14,857 nt of DNA, taken from NCBI RefSeq assembly GCF_000972705.2, contig NZ_LATL02000260.1, positions 1-14,857 on the forward strand. The letters are read 5' to 3'. Made by a program: the position numbers and the translations under genes. Position 1 is the stretch's first letter. The number at the start of each line of letters is the position of its first letter. The DNA is from Limnoraphis robusta CS-951 (GTDB lineage Bacteria > Cyanobacteriota > Cyanobacteriia > Cyanobacteriales > Microcoleaceae). The notes under the pieces are model-generated. The model searched no databases, was not told the origin of the DNA, and saw only the letters and a program-made list of their open reading frames with translations. Positions 1 to 8,395 of this stretch are shown here, one piece after another.

Positions 1-603
1 ATCAATTCCTAACGGATGCCCAGATGGTGGAATATCTGGAACGTTAACGGGACTTTGCAATGACAACACCGCAAAATACCCACTTGCCCGTCTTACAACT
101 CGCACCTGTTTCAGCTTAAATCCCTCGGGAATGGGTCGAGATAATCTCATTTTAACTAATCCAATCTGAGGAAGTTTTATCCAATCGTTTGAGATGGGAT
201 TACTTTTAAACTGGGGGAAGACAAACGACCGCATCCGATACTTGTTCTTGAAACGAGGAAAGCCATAACCCTTTTCTTTTATGTTGTTCAATGCTCTCTC
301 TAAAGTCTTCAAGACTTGCTGTAAAACTTGAGCATTTACTTTCTTAAGTTCTGGGTTAGTTTTCTTCGACTTGGTTAGATTCGCGGCTTGTACGTTGTAG
401 TTGGGGTAAGGGGTATCTGCTGAGATGATGTATTCTTGTTGTAATGAACAAGAATTAATTGCACACTTCCTACTATTTATCCAGTCTTTCCGCTCTCTTA
501 AGGCATAATTCCACACCTTTCTACAGACCGCCAACATTTCTTCAATGATGACGATCTGTTTTTGGGAAGGGACTAGCTTAAATTCGTAGGTTAGTGTTAG
601 CAT
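1..603 (-). CDS. TnpB-type RNA-guided nuclease / IS200-IS605 OrfB transposon protein, N-terminal part (runs off left edge)
   Basis: Reading the minus strand from an ATG at 603-601 gives 201 codons without a stop, ending at the window edge in GHPLGID, the start of the RuvC-I motif. The protein opens MLTLTYEFKLVPSQKQ and contains WNYALRERKDWINSRK and GFPRFKNKYRMRSF, the N-terminal wedge/REC region of cyanobacterial TnpB. I count 130 of 201 identical residues with the second TnpB at 13711, with no gaps. Known of the family: TnpB is a Mg-dependent RuvC nuclease guided by an RNA from the 3' end of its own element, and it helps IS200/IS605 elements persist. The second and third RuvC motifs, the zinc finger and the guide RNA would lie outside the window, so activity cannot be judged; nothing visible is broken. 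A TACAAT hexamer (minus strand, 615-610) lies very close to the start codon. Confidence 0.9.
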   Translation of the reverse strand, partial: MLTLTYEFKLVPSQKQIVIIEEMLAVCRKVWNYALRERKDWINSRKCAINSCSLQQEYIISADTPYPNYNVQAANLTKSKKTNPELKKVNAQVLQQVLKTLERALNNIKEKGYGFPRFKNKYRMRSFVFPQFKSNPISNDWIKLPQIGLVKMRLSRPIPEGFKLKQVRVVRRASGYFAVLSLQSPVNVPDIPPSGHPLGID

Positions 604-714
604 ACTAGGATTGTAACATGGTTCTACCCCGCCATGTTAACCCGTTAGACTTTAGGAAAGGAAAACTTGAGACGGGCTTTCCCAAAACCGAGTCTTTTTT
701 GTTGGTCGCAATTC
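604..714 (-). promoter_or_regulatory. Hairpin-rich leader / probable left end of the first TnpB element
   Basis: Directly upstream of the tnpB start is a perfect 8-bp inverted repeat, TAACATGG (614-621) and CCATGTTA (632-639). Further out is a looser stem, CCCGT (641-645) with ACGGG (672-676). On the minus strand, 714-688 reads GAATTGCGACCAACAAA and onward. This matches the segment starting GAATTTTGACCAACAAA at 13608, about 100 bp upstream of the second tnpB. The shared sequence at the same distance from both genes suggests a conserved element end or leader. I infer a left-end role; the exact boundary is not visible. Confidence 0.5.
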
Positions 715-1059
715 ACCTACAACCAAATCTTTGATTCTGGTCGCAGACAAGATTGCTCCATTACGATAGAAACACTAAATCAATTAAAATTTCCCAGAAT
801 ATGATGAACCCCAAAGTGTTTTATGGATAGGTAGACGCGGATTTGACTCTACAGACACGCTCAAGATGCACAGATCAATCAGTCCACATCATTGATTCTA
901 ACGTTTCCTCTCCTGTCGAGAACAGGGTCGGGATTCTCCCTCAATGGAAAGACCTTATTAATCTTGTCGAACTGTTGCAGGAGCGATCGCACATCCCAAC
1001 TTGCCAGTATCGTATAAGATAATCAAACGACCATCGCTCAACTGTTGATCAACAATCAC
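715..1059. other. Intergenic region between tnpB leader and purD
   Basis: I see no convincing gene here. It contains a small hairpin, CCTGT (912-916) with ACAGG (922-926), a HIP1 octamer at 983-990, and an AT-rich stretch around 1012-1022 (TATAAGATAAT) that could hold the purD -10 element. No clear -35 or Shine-Dalgarno was found. Confidence 0.5.
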
Positions 1060-2331
1060 GTGAACGTCTTAGTTGTTGGAAATGGAGGCCGTGAACACGC
1101 CCTCGCCTGGACTCTACTGCGATCGCCAAATGTTTTACAGGTGATCTGCACCCCTGGAAATGGGGGAACCGCGACCCTCAAAGGCTGTCAAAATTATCCG
1201 ATCGCCGTTGATGACTTTGAAGGAATTACCCGCATCGCTCAAGAATACAACGTTTCCCTCGTTGTCGTTGGCCCAGAAGTGCCACTTGCTTTAGGCATTA
1301 CAGACCATTTACAAGCCCACAATATCCCCGTATTCGGCCCTAACCAAGCCGGGGCGCAACTGGAAGCCAGTAAAGCTTGGGCTAAAAAATTAATGCAGCA
1401 AGCCCAAATTCCCACCGCCGAAACCGCCGTTTTTACCGACGCAGACACCGCCAAAGCCTACGTTAAAACAGCCCCGATTGTCATTAAAGCTGATGGTTTA
1501 GCCGCCGGAAAAGGGGTAACAGTTGCGAATACCGTTGAAATCGCTCATGCTGCCATTGATGCGATTTTTGCCGGAGAATTTGGTAGCGAAAACCTGACGG
1601 TGGTGGTCGAAGAATATTTAACAGGTCAAGAAGTCTCTATTCTCGCCCTCACAGACGGTTTAACGATTCGTCCGTTAATTCCCGCCCAAGATCATAAAGC
1701 CATTGGAGAAGGCGATACAGGGCCGAATACAGGCGGGATGGGTGCCTATGCTCCCACACCCATTATTACAGATTCTTTAACAGAACGTATTCAAACCCAA
1801 GTTCTCGAACCCACCCTCGCTACCTTGCAAACCTGGGGAATTGACTATCGAGGTGTGATTTATGCCGGATTAATGATTAGCCCCGAGGGAGAACCCAAAG
1901 TATTAGAATTTAACTGTCGGTTTGGTGATCCGGAAACGCAAGCGGTTCTGGCCTTGTTAGAAACCCCTCTCGATGAACTGTTACTCGCTTGCTGTCAACA
2001 ACGGTTAGCCCAATTTCCTCCCCTTTCTTGGAAACCAGGAGTCGCAGTCTGTGTGGTTTTAGCTTCCGGTGGCTATCCCGGTTCCTATCAAAAAGGCTAT
2101 CCGATGACTGGACTCGAACAAGCCGAAGCCACAGGAGCAACGGTGTTTCATGCTGGAACGAAACTTCAAGGCGATCAGGTTTTAACCGATGGCGGGCGGG
2201 TTTTGGGCGTGACGGCCGTCGGTTCTACCTTTGAACAAGCGATCGCCAAAACCTACAAAGCGGTAGACTGTATTCAGTTTAACCAGATGTATTATCGGCG
2301 GGATATTGGGTTCCGCATTGCCAAACTTTAG
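1060..2331 (+). CDS. purD: Phosphoribosylamine--glycine ligase (GARS), PurD
   Basis: PurD joins phosphoribosylamine and glycine, using ATP, to form glycinamide ribonucleotide, the second step of de novo purine synthesis in the cytosol. Visible family motifs in order: the N-terminal MNVLVVGNGGREHALAW, the early PGNGGT, GPEVPLALGI, the ATP-grasp segment IVIKADGLAAGKGV, the DHKAIGEGDTGPNTGGMGAY loop, the metal/ATP-binding EFNCRFGDPETQ, and the C-terminal GGYPGSYQKGYPMTG and FHAGTKL. Length is 423 residues, normal for bacterial PurD. I chose the GTG at 1060 because it gives the usual family N-terminus; the reading frame is also open from a TTG at 1045, which would add five residues (MINNH). No Shine-Dalgarno supports either. 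The gene stands alone on its strand, with nblS 168 bp downstream. Confidence 0.97.
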   Translation: MNVLVVGNGGREHALAWTLLRSPNVLQVICTPGNGGTATLKGCQNYPIAVDDFEGITRIAQEYNVSLVVVGPEVPLALGITDHLQAHNIPVFGPNQAGAQLEASKAWAKKLMQQAQIPTAETAVFTDADTAKAYVKTAPIVIKADGLAAGKGVTVANTVEIAHAAIDAIFAGEFGSENLTVVVEEYLTGQEVSILALTDGLTIRPLIPAQDHKAIGEGDTGPNTGGMGAYAPTPIITDSLTERIQTQVLEPTLATLQTWGIDYRGVIYAGLMISPEGEPKVLEFNCRFGDPETQAVLALLETPLDELLLACCQQRLAQFPPLSWKPGVAVCVVLASGGYPGSYQKGYPMTGLEQAEATGATVFHAGTKLQGDQVLTDGGRVLGVTAVGSTFEQAIAKTYKAVDCIQFNQMYYRRDIGFRIAKL

Positions 2332-2499
2332 AAAATCATAGCCAATCCATCAGGAGTTCTAAAATCAAGGTTATGGCTGTTTAACAAAACTTAACTTAAG
2401 ATCAGCAGTGGGCATGATAGTGAATAGTTCGGTACACTAACCCTATCGTTCACTAATCTATCCCAACTCCAAAACCTTAAGATCTCAAACCGTCGGGAG

Positions 2500-4707
2500 A
2501 TGCTGGCAATTATAAAAAAAATCGGCGAAATTATAGCAAACTGGTGGTCGGAGTTTAACCTCCAGACTCGTTTAATGGCGGGAGCAACGCTGGTTGTTTC
2601 GCTATTGATGAGTGGTTTAACCTTCTGGGCGGTTAATACCATTCAAGAAGATGCGCGTCTCAATGATACCCGCTACGGTCGAGATTTAGGCTTGCTATTA
2701 GCCGCAAATGTCGCCCCCTTAGTTGCGGACAACCAACGAGAGGAAGTCGCCCGTTTTTCTCGACAATTTTATACCAGTACCTCCAGCGTCCGGTATATGT
2801 TGTATGCTGACCCCGACGGAGACATCTTTCTCGGTTTACCCTTTTCCGATTCGGCTGTCCAAAATTCTCTCACCCTCAGACGGCGGATGCAACTCCCGGA
2901 GAATTTCATTGCCAGTGTCAAAGGAGGAGATTTTACTTCAATTCCGATGGTACGCCAACACATTACCCCCGCCGGACAGGTGACAGATGTGTTTGTTCCC
3001 CTGATGCACGAAGGACAATATTGGGGAATTTTAGCCATTGGAATTAATCCTAATCCTACGGTGGTTGTCTCCTCTAATTTGACGCGAGATGTCACCTTAG
3101 CAGTATTTGTCTCAATTTGGGTGATGGTGATTTTAGGAGCCGTTTTTAACGCCTTAACCATTACTCAACCGATTAAAGAACTGTTGAGAGGGGTTCAAAA
3201 TATTACCGCCGGGAATTTTCAGCAACGAGTCGATTTACCCTTTGGTGGAGAATTAGGGGAATTAATCATTAGCTTTAATAAAATGGCTGAACGACTCGAA
3301 AGCTATGAGGCTCAAAATATTGAAGAATTAATGGCTGAAAAAGCCAAACTGGAAACTCTTGTTTTAACCATAGCAGATGGGGCAATTTTACTGGATGCTA
3401 AGTTAAACATTATTTTAGTTAATCCGACCGCTAAACGTTTATTTAATTGGGATGGAAAAAGTGTTCTTGGTGAAAATGTCATTCATCATTTACCCTCACC
3501 TCTTTTACAAGAAATTTCCCAACCGTTACAAAAAATTTCGGACGGAAATCAAGAAGGGGGAGAATTTCGCTGTTCTCTGAGCGAACCCACAAATCGCACC
3601 CTCAGAATACTTCTCAATACGGTTTTACTGCACAAAGCACCCGGATTAGATCCCCTCTGTGGAAGCTGTTTTAACCATGTTAATAAAACCTGTCATGATC
3701 CCGAATATCCCCGATCAACAGAATGTACTTTCTATGAAGAAGATGATCACTTGAAAATAGAAGATAAATATCGGGAAAGTCTCAAAGGAATTGCCATGAC
3801 GATTCAAGATATTACCCGAGAAGTAGAGTTAAATGAAGCCAAAAGTCAGTTTATTAGTAATGTCTCTCACGAACTGAGAACCCCTTTATTTAATATTAAA
3901 TCGTTTATTGAAACCTTACATGATTATGGCGAAGATTTAACCGAAGCCGAACGACGAGAATTTTTAGAAACGGCGAATCACGAAACAGATAGGTTGACTC
4001 GTTTAGTCAATGATGTGTTAGATTTATCTCGCTTAGAATCTTGTCGAATTTATCATTTTGAAGCGATAGATATTGCTCAACCTATTGAACAAACTCTACG
4101 AACCTATCAACTCAACGCCCGAGACAAAGAAATCGAATTGAGTCAGGAAGTAGAACCAGATTTACCCTCTGTTGTCGGTCATTATGATCTATTACTACAA
4201 GTTTTTGCAAATTTAGTTGGTAACTCTCTCAAGTTTACCGAAGCGGGAGGACGAGTAATTATTCGCGCCTATCTTTTAGATGAAGAACCGAAATTTTACA
4301 GTAAAGAAGCCGAAGAAATCGAAAAAGGAGGATGGATTATTTCACCCCCGCCCCCTCGTCCGTTTGATGAACAAATGGGATTAGAAATTGCTCCCCAAGC
4401 TCAATATGTGCGAATTGAAGTTTCAGATACCGGAAGTGGAATTGCACCGGAAGATCAAGAAGCTGTATTTACTCGGTTTTATCGCGTGGAAAATCGAGTT
4501 CATACCCTAGAAGGAACCGGACTGGGATTATCTATTGTTCGTAATATTATGGAGAAACATCATAGTCAAGTTCACTTAATTAGTGAATTGGGTATCGGAA
4601 CGACATTTTGGTTTGATTTAGCCGTTTATCAGGACATTTCAGGATTTCGTTCTCACACTCAAGAGATTGCATCTGGTGGTGAGTCTTTACCGATAACAAA
4701 CAACTAA
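2500..4707 (+). CDS. nblS: Membrane sensor histidine kinase NblS (Hik33/DspA family)
   Basis: NblS/Hik33 is the conserved cyanobacterial kinase that controls high-light, nutrient, cold and redox responses. Seen here in 735 residues: TM1 about 25-47, a periplasmic sensor domain of about 150 residues, TM2 about 198-221, HAMP about 221-273, a coiled segment, then PAS about 285-440. The kinase core has phospho-acceptor H457 in FISNVSHELRTP, N-box N575, DTGSGI with D643, and GTGLGLSIV. The PAS region contains a four-cysteine cluster (C387, C390, C398, C409) ending CTFY, which recurs with the same spacing in the small protein at 11509-11868. The ATP-binding domain has roughly 35 extra residues between the N-box and DTGSGI (about 592-635), including a proline run. 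A GGGAG a few bases upstream of the ATG can act as Shine-Dalgarno. The purD-nblS adjacency is, as I recall, common in cyanobacteria. Confidence 0.93.
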   Translation: MLAIIKKIGEIIANWWSEFNLQTRLMAGATLVVSLLMSGLTFWAVNTIQEDARLNDTRYGRDLGLLLAANVAPLVADNQREEVARFSRQFYTSTSSVRYMLYADPDGDIFLGLPFSDSAVQNSLTLRRRMQLPENFIASVKGGDFTSIPMVRQHITPAGQVTDVFVPLMHEGQYWGILAIGINPNPTVVVSSNLTRDVTLAVFVSIWVMVILGAVFNALTITQPIKELLRGVQNITAGNFQQRVDLPFGGELGELIISFNKMAERLESYEAQNIEELMAEKAKLETLVLTIADGAILLDAKLNIILVNPTAKRLFNWDGKSVLGENVIHHLPSPLLQEISQPLQKISDGNQEGGEFRCSLSEPTNRTLRILLNTVLLHKAPGLDPLCGSCFNHVNKTCHDPEYPRSTECTFYEEDDHLKIEDKYRESLKGIAMTIQDITREVELNEAKSQFISNVSHELRTPLFNIKSFIETLHDYGEDLTEAERREFLETANHETDRLTRLVNDVLDLSRLESCRIYHFEAIDIAQPIEQTLRTYQLNARDKEIELSQEVEPDLPSVVGHYDLLLQVFANLVGNSLKFTEAGGRVIIRAYLLDEEPKFYSKEAEEIEKGGWIISPPPPRPFDEQMGLEIAPQAQYVRIEVSDTGSGIAPEDQEAVFTRFYRVENRVHTLEGTGLGLSIVRNIMEKHHSQVHLISELGIGTTFWFDLAVYQDISGFRSHTQEIASGGESLPITNN

Positions 4708-4781
4708 GAAAGATCAATAGTCACATCCCATTTGGGCAAACCTTCACAGAATTGTCAGAATCGCGCCCTTTATCAGTCTTT

Positions 4782-4960
4782 ATATCATGTCCGGATAATT
4801 AGTGATAAAAAACTTTCTCATAATCCGACTCTTTCTTCTTCTTGATTTCCTCGGTGACTCGGTGACTCCTCCTCCTCTTTCTTCTTCTTGATTTCCTCCT
4901 GACTCCTGACTCGGTGACTCCTCTGTCGTTTATTTATAACTGTTCAACCGGACATGATAT
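4782..4960. repeat. MITE-like element with 13-bp terminal inverted repeats
   Basis: ATATCATGTCCGG at 4782-4794 and its exact reverse complement at 4948-4960 bound a 179-bp AT-rich, non-coding segment. Beyond the 13 perfect bases the two ends stay loosely alike (AGTGATAAAAAA against AGTTATAAATAA). No target-site duplication is obvious. It fills most of the 261-bp gap between the convergent genes nblS and the RND pump. A small non-autonomous element is my inference from its shape; the family was not identified. Confidence 0.6.
4829..4920. repeat. 24-bp direct repeat plus GGTGACTC short tandem repeats
   Basis: Two identical 24-bp pyrimidine-rich copies lie at 4829-4852 and 4875-4898, each starting CTCTTTCTTCTTCTTG. 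Between and after them GGTGACTC occurs at 4853-4860, 4861-4868 and 4913-4920, with CTGACTC variants. This is the kind of short repetitive DNA common between cyanobacterial genes, and it is nested inside the inverted-repeat element. There is no spacer structure that would suggest CRISPR. Confidence 0.75.
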
Positions 4961-4968
4961 TAAATACA

Positions 4969-7900
4969 CTACAACAGTGAGTCTACCGATGATTGCTGTA
5001 CAGTATTAACTGGAAAATTGGTCTCAACAGCATTGTTTTTTTGTTTAGGCATTAACCACTTACCAAACTTGGCATAAAGAGCAGGAATAACCAACAAAGT
5101 CAACGCTGTAGAAGTAAATAAACCACCCAAAACCACAATAGCCAACGGTTGCAAAATTTCATTTCCGGCGCCACTTGCGATCGCCAACGGTAACATTCCC
5201 AAAGCAGAAGTCAACGCAGTCATTAAGATAGCATTCACTCGTTCCAAAGAACCCTTGACAATTACATCTTTGAGAAACATTCCCTGAGCGAATTTATTGT
5301 TATAGTTATCCACCAACAATAAACCATTACGAACCGCCACCCCAAACAAAGTAATAAAACCGATCAGAGAAGCAACCGAAATCACACCCCCCGTCACTGC
5401 TATCGAAACAATACCACCAACCAACGCCAACGGTAAATTGAGCATAATGGCAATTGTCGCCGGGAGAGATTTCACCGAGAAGATCATCAAAATCCCAATG
5501 ATAATCGCAGCCAAAATGCTATACACCAGTAAATTATTAGTTGCCCGTTGTTCCGATTCAAACTGTCCGCCATACAGAATAAAATAACTATTAGGCAGTT
5601 TTATTTTTTGTCGAATTTGAGCTTGAATATCACCAACAACACTCCCCAAATCCCGTTCAGCAACATTAGCAGAAACAACAATCAACCGGGAAACATCCTC
5701 GCGATTTACAACATTTGCTCCCATGCCATATTCAACCTCGGCAACGGTACTCAGTGGAATGATTTCTCCAGTGGGAGTAGAAATAGGAATAGCACGAATA
5801 GCATCTAAACTATTACGAGCATTTTCTGTTAACGAAACAGAAATATCGATCAGTTGCTGGTTTTCTGGAACTTGCGAAACCACCCGACCATTCAGAGCCG
5901 TTTCTACTATCTCTGATAATTGTTCCATACTCAACCCATAAATTGCTGCGGCTCGGCGATTGTATTTAATTTGCACCTGGCGGATGGGGAATTGCGGTTC
6001 AAGTTGCAAATCTACAACCCCAGAAATTGGTTTGATGACATCTCGAACCTGTTCGCCAATTGTACGCAGTTCCGCTAAATCTGGGCCAAAAATTTTCACA
6101 GCGATCGCACTTCTCACCCCCGATAAAACCTCATCCATGCGGTGAGAAATAAACCCGCCAATATTCGGAGCAACTCCCGGTAATTTTAAAAACGTTTCCC
6201 GCAGTTCCTTAACGCTTTCTTCGCGATTTTTGAGCGCAATATCGCTCAGTTCGACATCAACATGAGCCATATTCACTCCCGCCCCATCCGCATCGCCAGG
6301 AGTTCGCCCCGCCCGCACTTGCACCCATTCATAGAGAGGATTATCTTTGAGTAAATTCGATAACGTTATCCCCGCCCGGTTCGTCATATCTAGGGACACT
6401 CCCGGATACAATACCATTGAATTAACCAAAGATTTCTCTTGAAACTCCGGCAAAAATACCCGTCCGAGGGAAGGCACAATTGCACAAGTTGCAACCAACG
6501 CGGCCAACGCCATTGCTAAAATAATTTGAGGCGATCGCAACGACAGATTCAACAAAGGACGATACAACCGTTCCGCCCAACGGGAAATAAACGTACCTTC
6601 TTGCGGTAAAGTTTGGTTTGCTAATAAAATCGCACAAAGCGCAGGGGAAAGCGTCATCGCCACCAAAGTAGACGCGCAGATCGACAGCAAATAAGCCAAC
6701 CCCATCGGCGCAAAAATCCGTCCTTCCACACCCGTTAAACTAAAAATCGGGGCGAAAACAACCACAATAATTACCGTCGAAAAAATCACCGCCAAACGCA
6801 CTTCTACAGAGGTATCATAAACCACTTGAAAAGGATGTTTAGGATTGCCCTGAGCTTGATTAGTTCTCAGTCCGCGATAACAATTTTCCATGTCTACGAT
6901 CGCATCATCCACGACTGACCCAATGGCAACCACTAAACCGCCCAAAGTCATCGTATTAATGCCCAAGCCCAAGGCTTTCATAAACATTAACCCAATCAAT
7001 AAAGAAAGGGGAATGGCGCTCAGAGTAATAACGGCAGTCCGCCAATTCATCAAAAATAGCAACATAATCACCGAAACGATAATGATGCCTTGAATCAGAG
7101 AACCGCTAACATTGCCAATGGCAGAATCAATAAAATTAGACTGGCGAAAAGTGCGAACGATCTGCACATCAGTTGGAAAAGTTGGCTGCAACGATGCCAT
7201 CACCGCTTCTACGGCTTTAGTCACAGTGGGCGTATCCACATCGGGTTGTTTGTTAATCATCAAGACAACCGCAGGCTGTCCATTAAAGCTGGCATCGCCC
7301 CGCTTCAGGGCTGCACCCGTTTGAACTTCCGCCACATCTTCCAGCAAAATGGGGATGCCGTTTTCTACCTTCACCACTGACTGCTGCAAGTCTTCTATCG
7401 AGTTCACCTGCCCAATACCGCGCACTAACAGTTCTTGGCCGCCACCAATCAGAAAACCGCCCGGAGCGTTAGAATTTGCGCCTCTGGCGGCATTGGTAAC
7501 ATCAGTTAGGGAAACCTCAAGCGATCGCAATTTCTCTGGATCAACCAACACCTGTTCTTGACGTTCATCGCCGCCATAAATCGTCACTTGAGAGACTCCC
7601 GGCACAGAAACAATTTGATTGCTGAGGGTCACTTCCACCAAGCGACGCAGATCCATCAGGGAAGTTTGCCCCTGTTCATTGACCGTGAAAGCATACTGTA
7701 AAATCGTACCGAGTGGGGATACCAAAGGCGAAATTTCCGGGGAATGTGCGCCCTCTGGTAGCTGGCTGGTGACTTGTTGGAGGCGTTCTGTAACAGCCTG
7801 CCGTGCTTTGTAGATATCAGCCTCTTGGTCAAAGACAACCTGCACCATTGACAGGCCCACCTTAGAAGACGATCGCACCGTCGTTACTCCCGGCAAGCCG

Positions 7901-8133
7901 TTCACCGCACTTTCAATGGGTACGGTAATTTGGGTTTCGACTTCCTCGGGAGCGAGTCCAGGTGCTTCAGTGTGAATATCAACTTGGGGCGGCGCAAATT
8001 CGGGAAATACATCTAGGGGCATTTGGGTAACGCTAAAAACCCCCCATAGCGTTACTAAAATTGCACAGACAACGATTAGCCAGCGTTGGGCAATTGAATT
8101 TTTGAGCGTTTGATTCAGGATTGAGTTTAGCAT
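4969..8133 (-). CDS. Heavy-metal efflux RND pump (HME-RND, CzcA/NrsA-like)
   Basis: This 1054-residue protein is an inner-membrane proton/substrate antiporter of the HME-RND family, which exports metal ions (Ni, Co, Zn, Cd, Cu or Ag depending on subtype). Seen: TM1 about 17-35, the first periplasmic loop with PEFAPPQVDIHTEAPGL, a cluster of helices about 345-505, a second periplasmic loop (about 560-880) and a final helix cluster to about 1030. The TM4 segment reads VVAIGSVVDDAIVDMEN (401-417), with acidic D409, D410 and E416. It lacks the DFG-x3-DGA form of classical CzcA. The divergent rppA/rppB (nrsR/nrsS) genes match the setting of the Synechocystis nickel operon, so nickel or cobalt is a reasonable guess. 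Metal specificity is not readable from sequence. No outer-membrane factor gene is nearby. The start ATG lacks a Shine-Dalgarno. Confidence 0.93.
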   Translation of the reverse strand: MLNSILNQTLKNSIAQRWLIVVCAILVTLWGVFSVTQMPLDVFPEFAPPQVDIHTEAPGLAPEEVETQITVPIESAVNGLPGVTTVRSSSKVGLSMVQVVFDQEADIYKARQAVTERLQQVTSQLPEGAHSPEISPLVSPLGTILQYAFTVNEQGQTSLMDLRRLVEVTLSNQIVSVPGVSQVTIYGGDERQEQVLVDPEKLRSLEVSLTDVTNAARGANSNAPGGFLIGGGQELLVRGIGQVNSIEDLQQSVVKVENGIPILLEDVAEVQTGAALKRGDASFNGQPAVVLMINKQPDVDTPTVTKAVEAVMASLQPTFPTDVQIVRTFRQSNFIDSAIGNVSGSLIQGIIIVSVIMLLFLMNWRTAVITLSAIPLSLLIGLMFMKALGLGINTMTLGGLVVAIGSVVDDAIVDMENCYRGLRTNQAQGNPKHPFQVVYDTSVEVRLAVIFSTVIIVVVFAPIFSLTGVEGRIFAPMGLAYLLSICASTLVAMTLSPALCAILLANQTLPQEGTFISRWAERLYRPLLNLSLRSPQIILAMALAALVATCAIVPSLGRVFLPEFQEKSLVNSMVLYPGVSLDMTNRAGITLSNLLKDNPLYEWVQVRAGRTPGDADGAGVNMAHVDVELSDIALKNREESVKELRETFLKLPGVAPNIGGFISHRMDEVLSGVRSAIAVKIFGPDLAELRTIGEQVRDVIKPISGVVDLQLEPQFPIRQVQIKYNRRAAAIYGLSMEQLSEIVETALNGRVVSQVPENQQLIDISVSLTENARNSLDAIRAIPISTPTGEIIPLSTVAEVEYGMGANVVNREDVSRLIVVSANVAERDLGSVVGDIQAQIRQKIKLPNSYFILYGGQFESEQRATNNLLVYSILAAIIIGILMIFSVKSLPATIAIMLNLPLALVGGIVSIAVTGGVISVASLIGFITLFGVAVRNGLLLVDNYNNKFAQGMFLKDVIVKGSLERVNAILMTALTSALGMLPLAIASGAGNEILQPLAIVVLGGLFTSTALTLLVIPALYAKFGKWLMPKQKNNAVETNFPVNTVQQSSVDSLL

Positions 8134-8222
8134 TGAAATCGTTGGAGAAAATTCAACGGACTAGGCAAACAGCTAGGGGCGGCTTGGTGCAAAAATCTCT
8201 GTTTTCCCAGAAACAATTGATA

Positions 8223-8265
8223 TAAACCCGCCCCGGAGGTTACTGGTGGGAGGGGGGCGGGTTTA
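8223..8265. repeat. Perfect 12-bp inverted repeat (GC-rich hairpin)
   Basis: TAAACCCGCCCC (8223-8234) pairs with GGGGCGGGTTTA (8254-8265) across a 19-nt loop. It lies in the 262-bp gap between the adaptor-like gene and the pump gene, so it would be transcribed if these form one operon. Palindromes of the GGGGCGGGTT/AACCCGCCCC type are, from memory, abundant in filamentous cyanobacteria. Confidence 0.7.
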
Positions 8266-8393
8266 CAGAGGTTATCTGTGGGAATCGATAATTTAAGTCC
8301 CAACCCGCCCCTACAAAAACTTTGAAAAAGCGGGTTTACAGAGGTTATCTGTGAAAATCGATAACTTAAGTCCCAACCCGCCCCTACAAAAAC
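8257..8393. repeat. Tandem 64-bp direct repeat, period 73 bp
   Basis: Copies at 8257-8320 and 8330-8393 differ at three positions by my alignment. Each begins GCGGGTTTACAGAGG, contains a small ACAGA/TCTGT hairpin, and ends with AACCCGCCCCTAC followed by CAAAAAC. Each unit therefore has complementary GCGGGTT and AACCCGC ends and can fold on itself. The second copy ends two bases before the stop codon of the adaptor-like gene, so on the minus strand the repeat starts right behind that gene. Confidence 0.8.
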
Positions 8394-8395
8394 GG

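Noticed and set aside
1045..1059. TTG start for purD, adding MINNH
   Set aside because: The GTG at 1060 gives the usual PurD start; TTG starts are rare and no Shine-Dalgarno favours it. It cannot be fully excluded.
1989..2234. Plus-strand frame of 81 codons inside purD, and similar frames inside nblS, the pump and the kinases
   Set aside because: Out-of-frame shadows of well-identified genes, with no domain of their own.
2418..2455. Inverted repeat TAGTGAA / TTCACTA before nblS as an operator
   Set aside because: The arms are only 7 bp with a 24-nt loop in AT-rich DNA; no known regulator site was recognised, so it is not listed as a feature.
4829..4920. CRISPR-like repeat-spacer pattern
   Set aside because: There are two copies only, and the intervening DNA is low-complexity tandem repeat rather than unique spacer.
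8257..8393. CRISPR array
   Set aside because: There are only two units, 64 bp long, with a 9-bp gap; there is no regular spacer and no cas gene.
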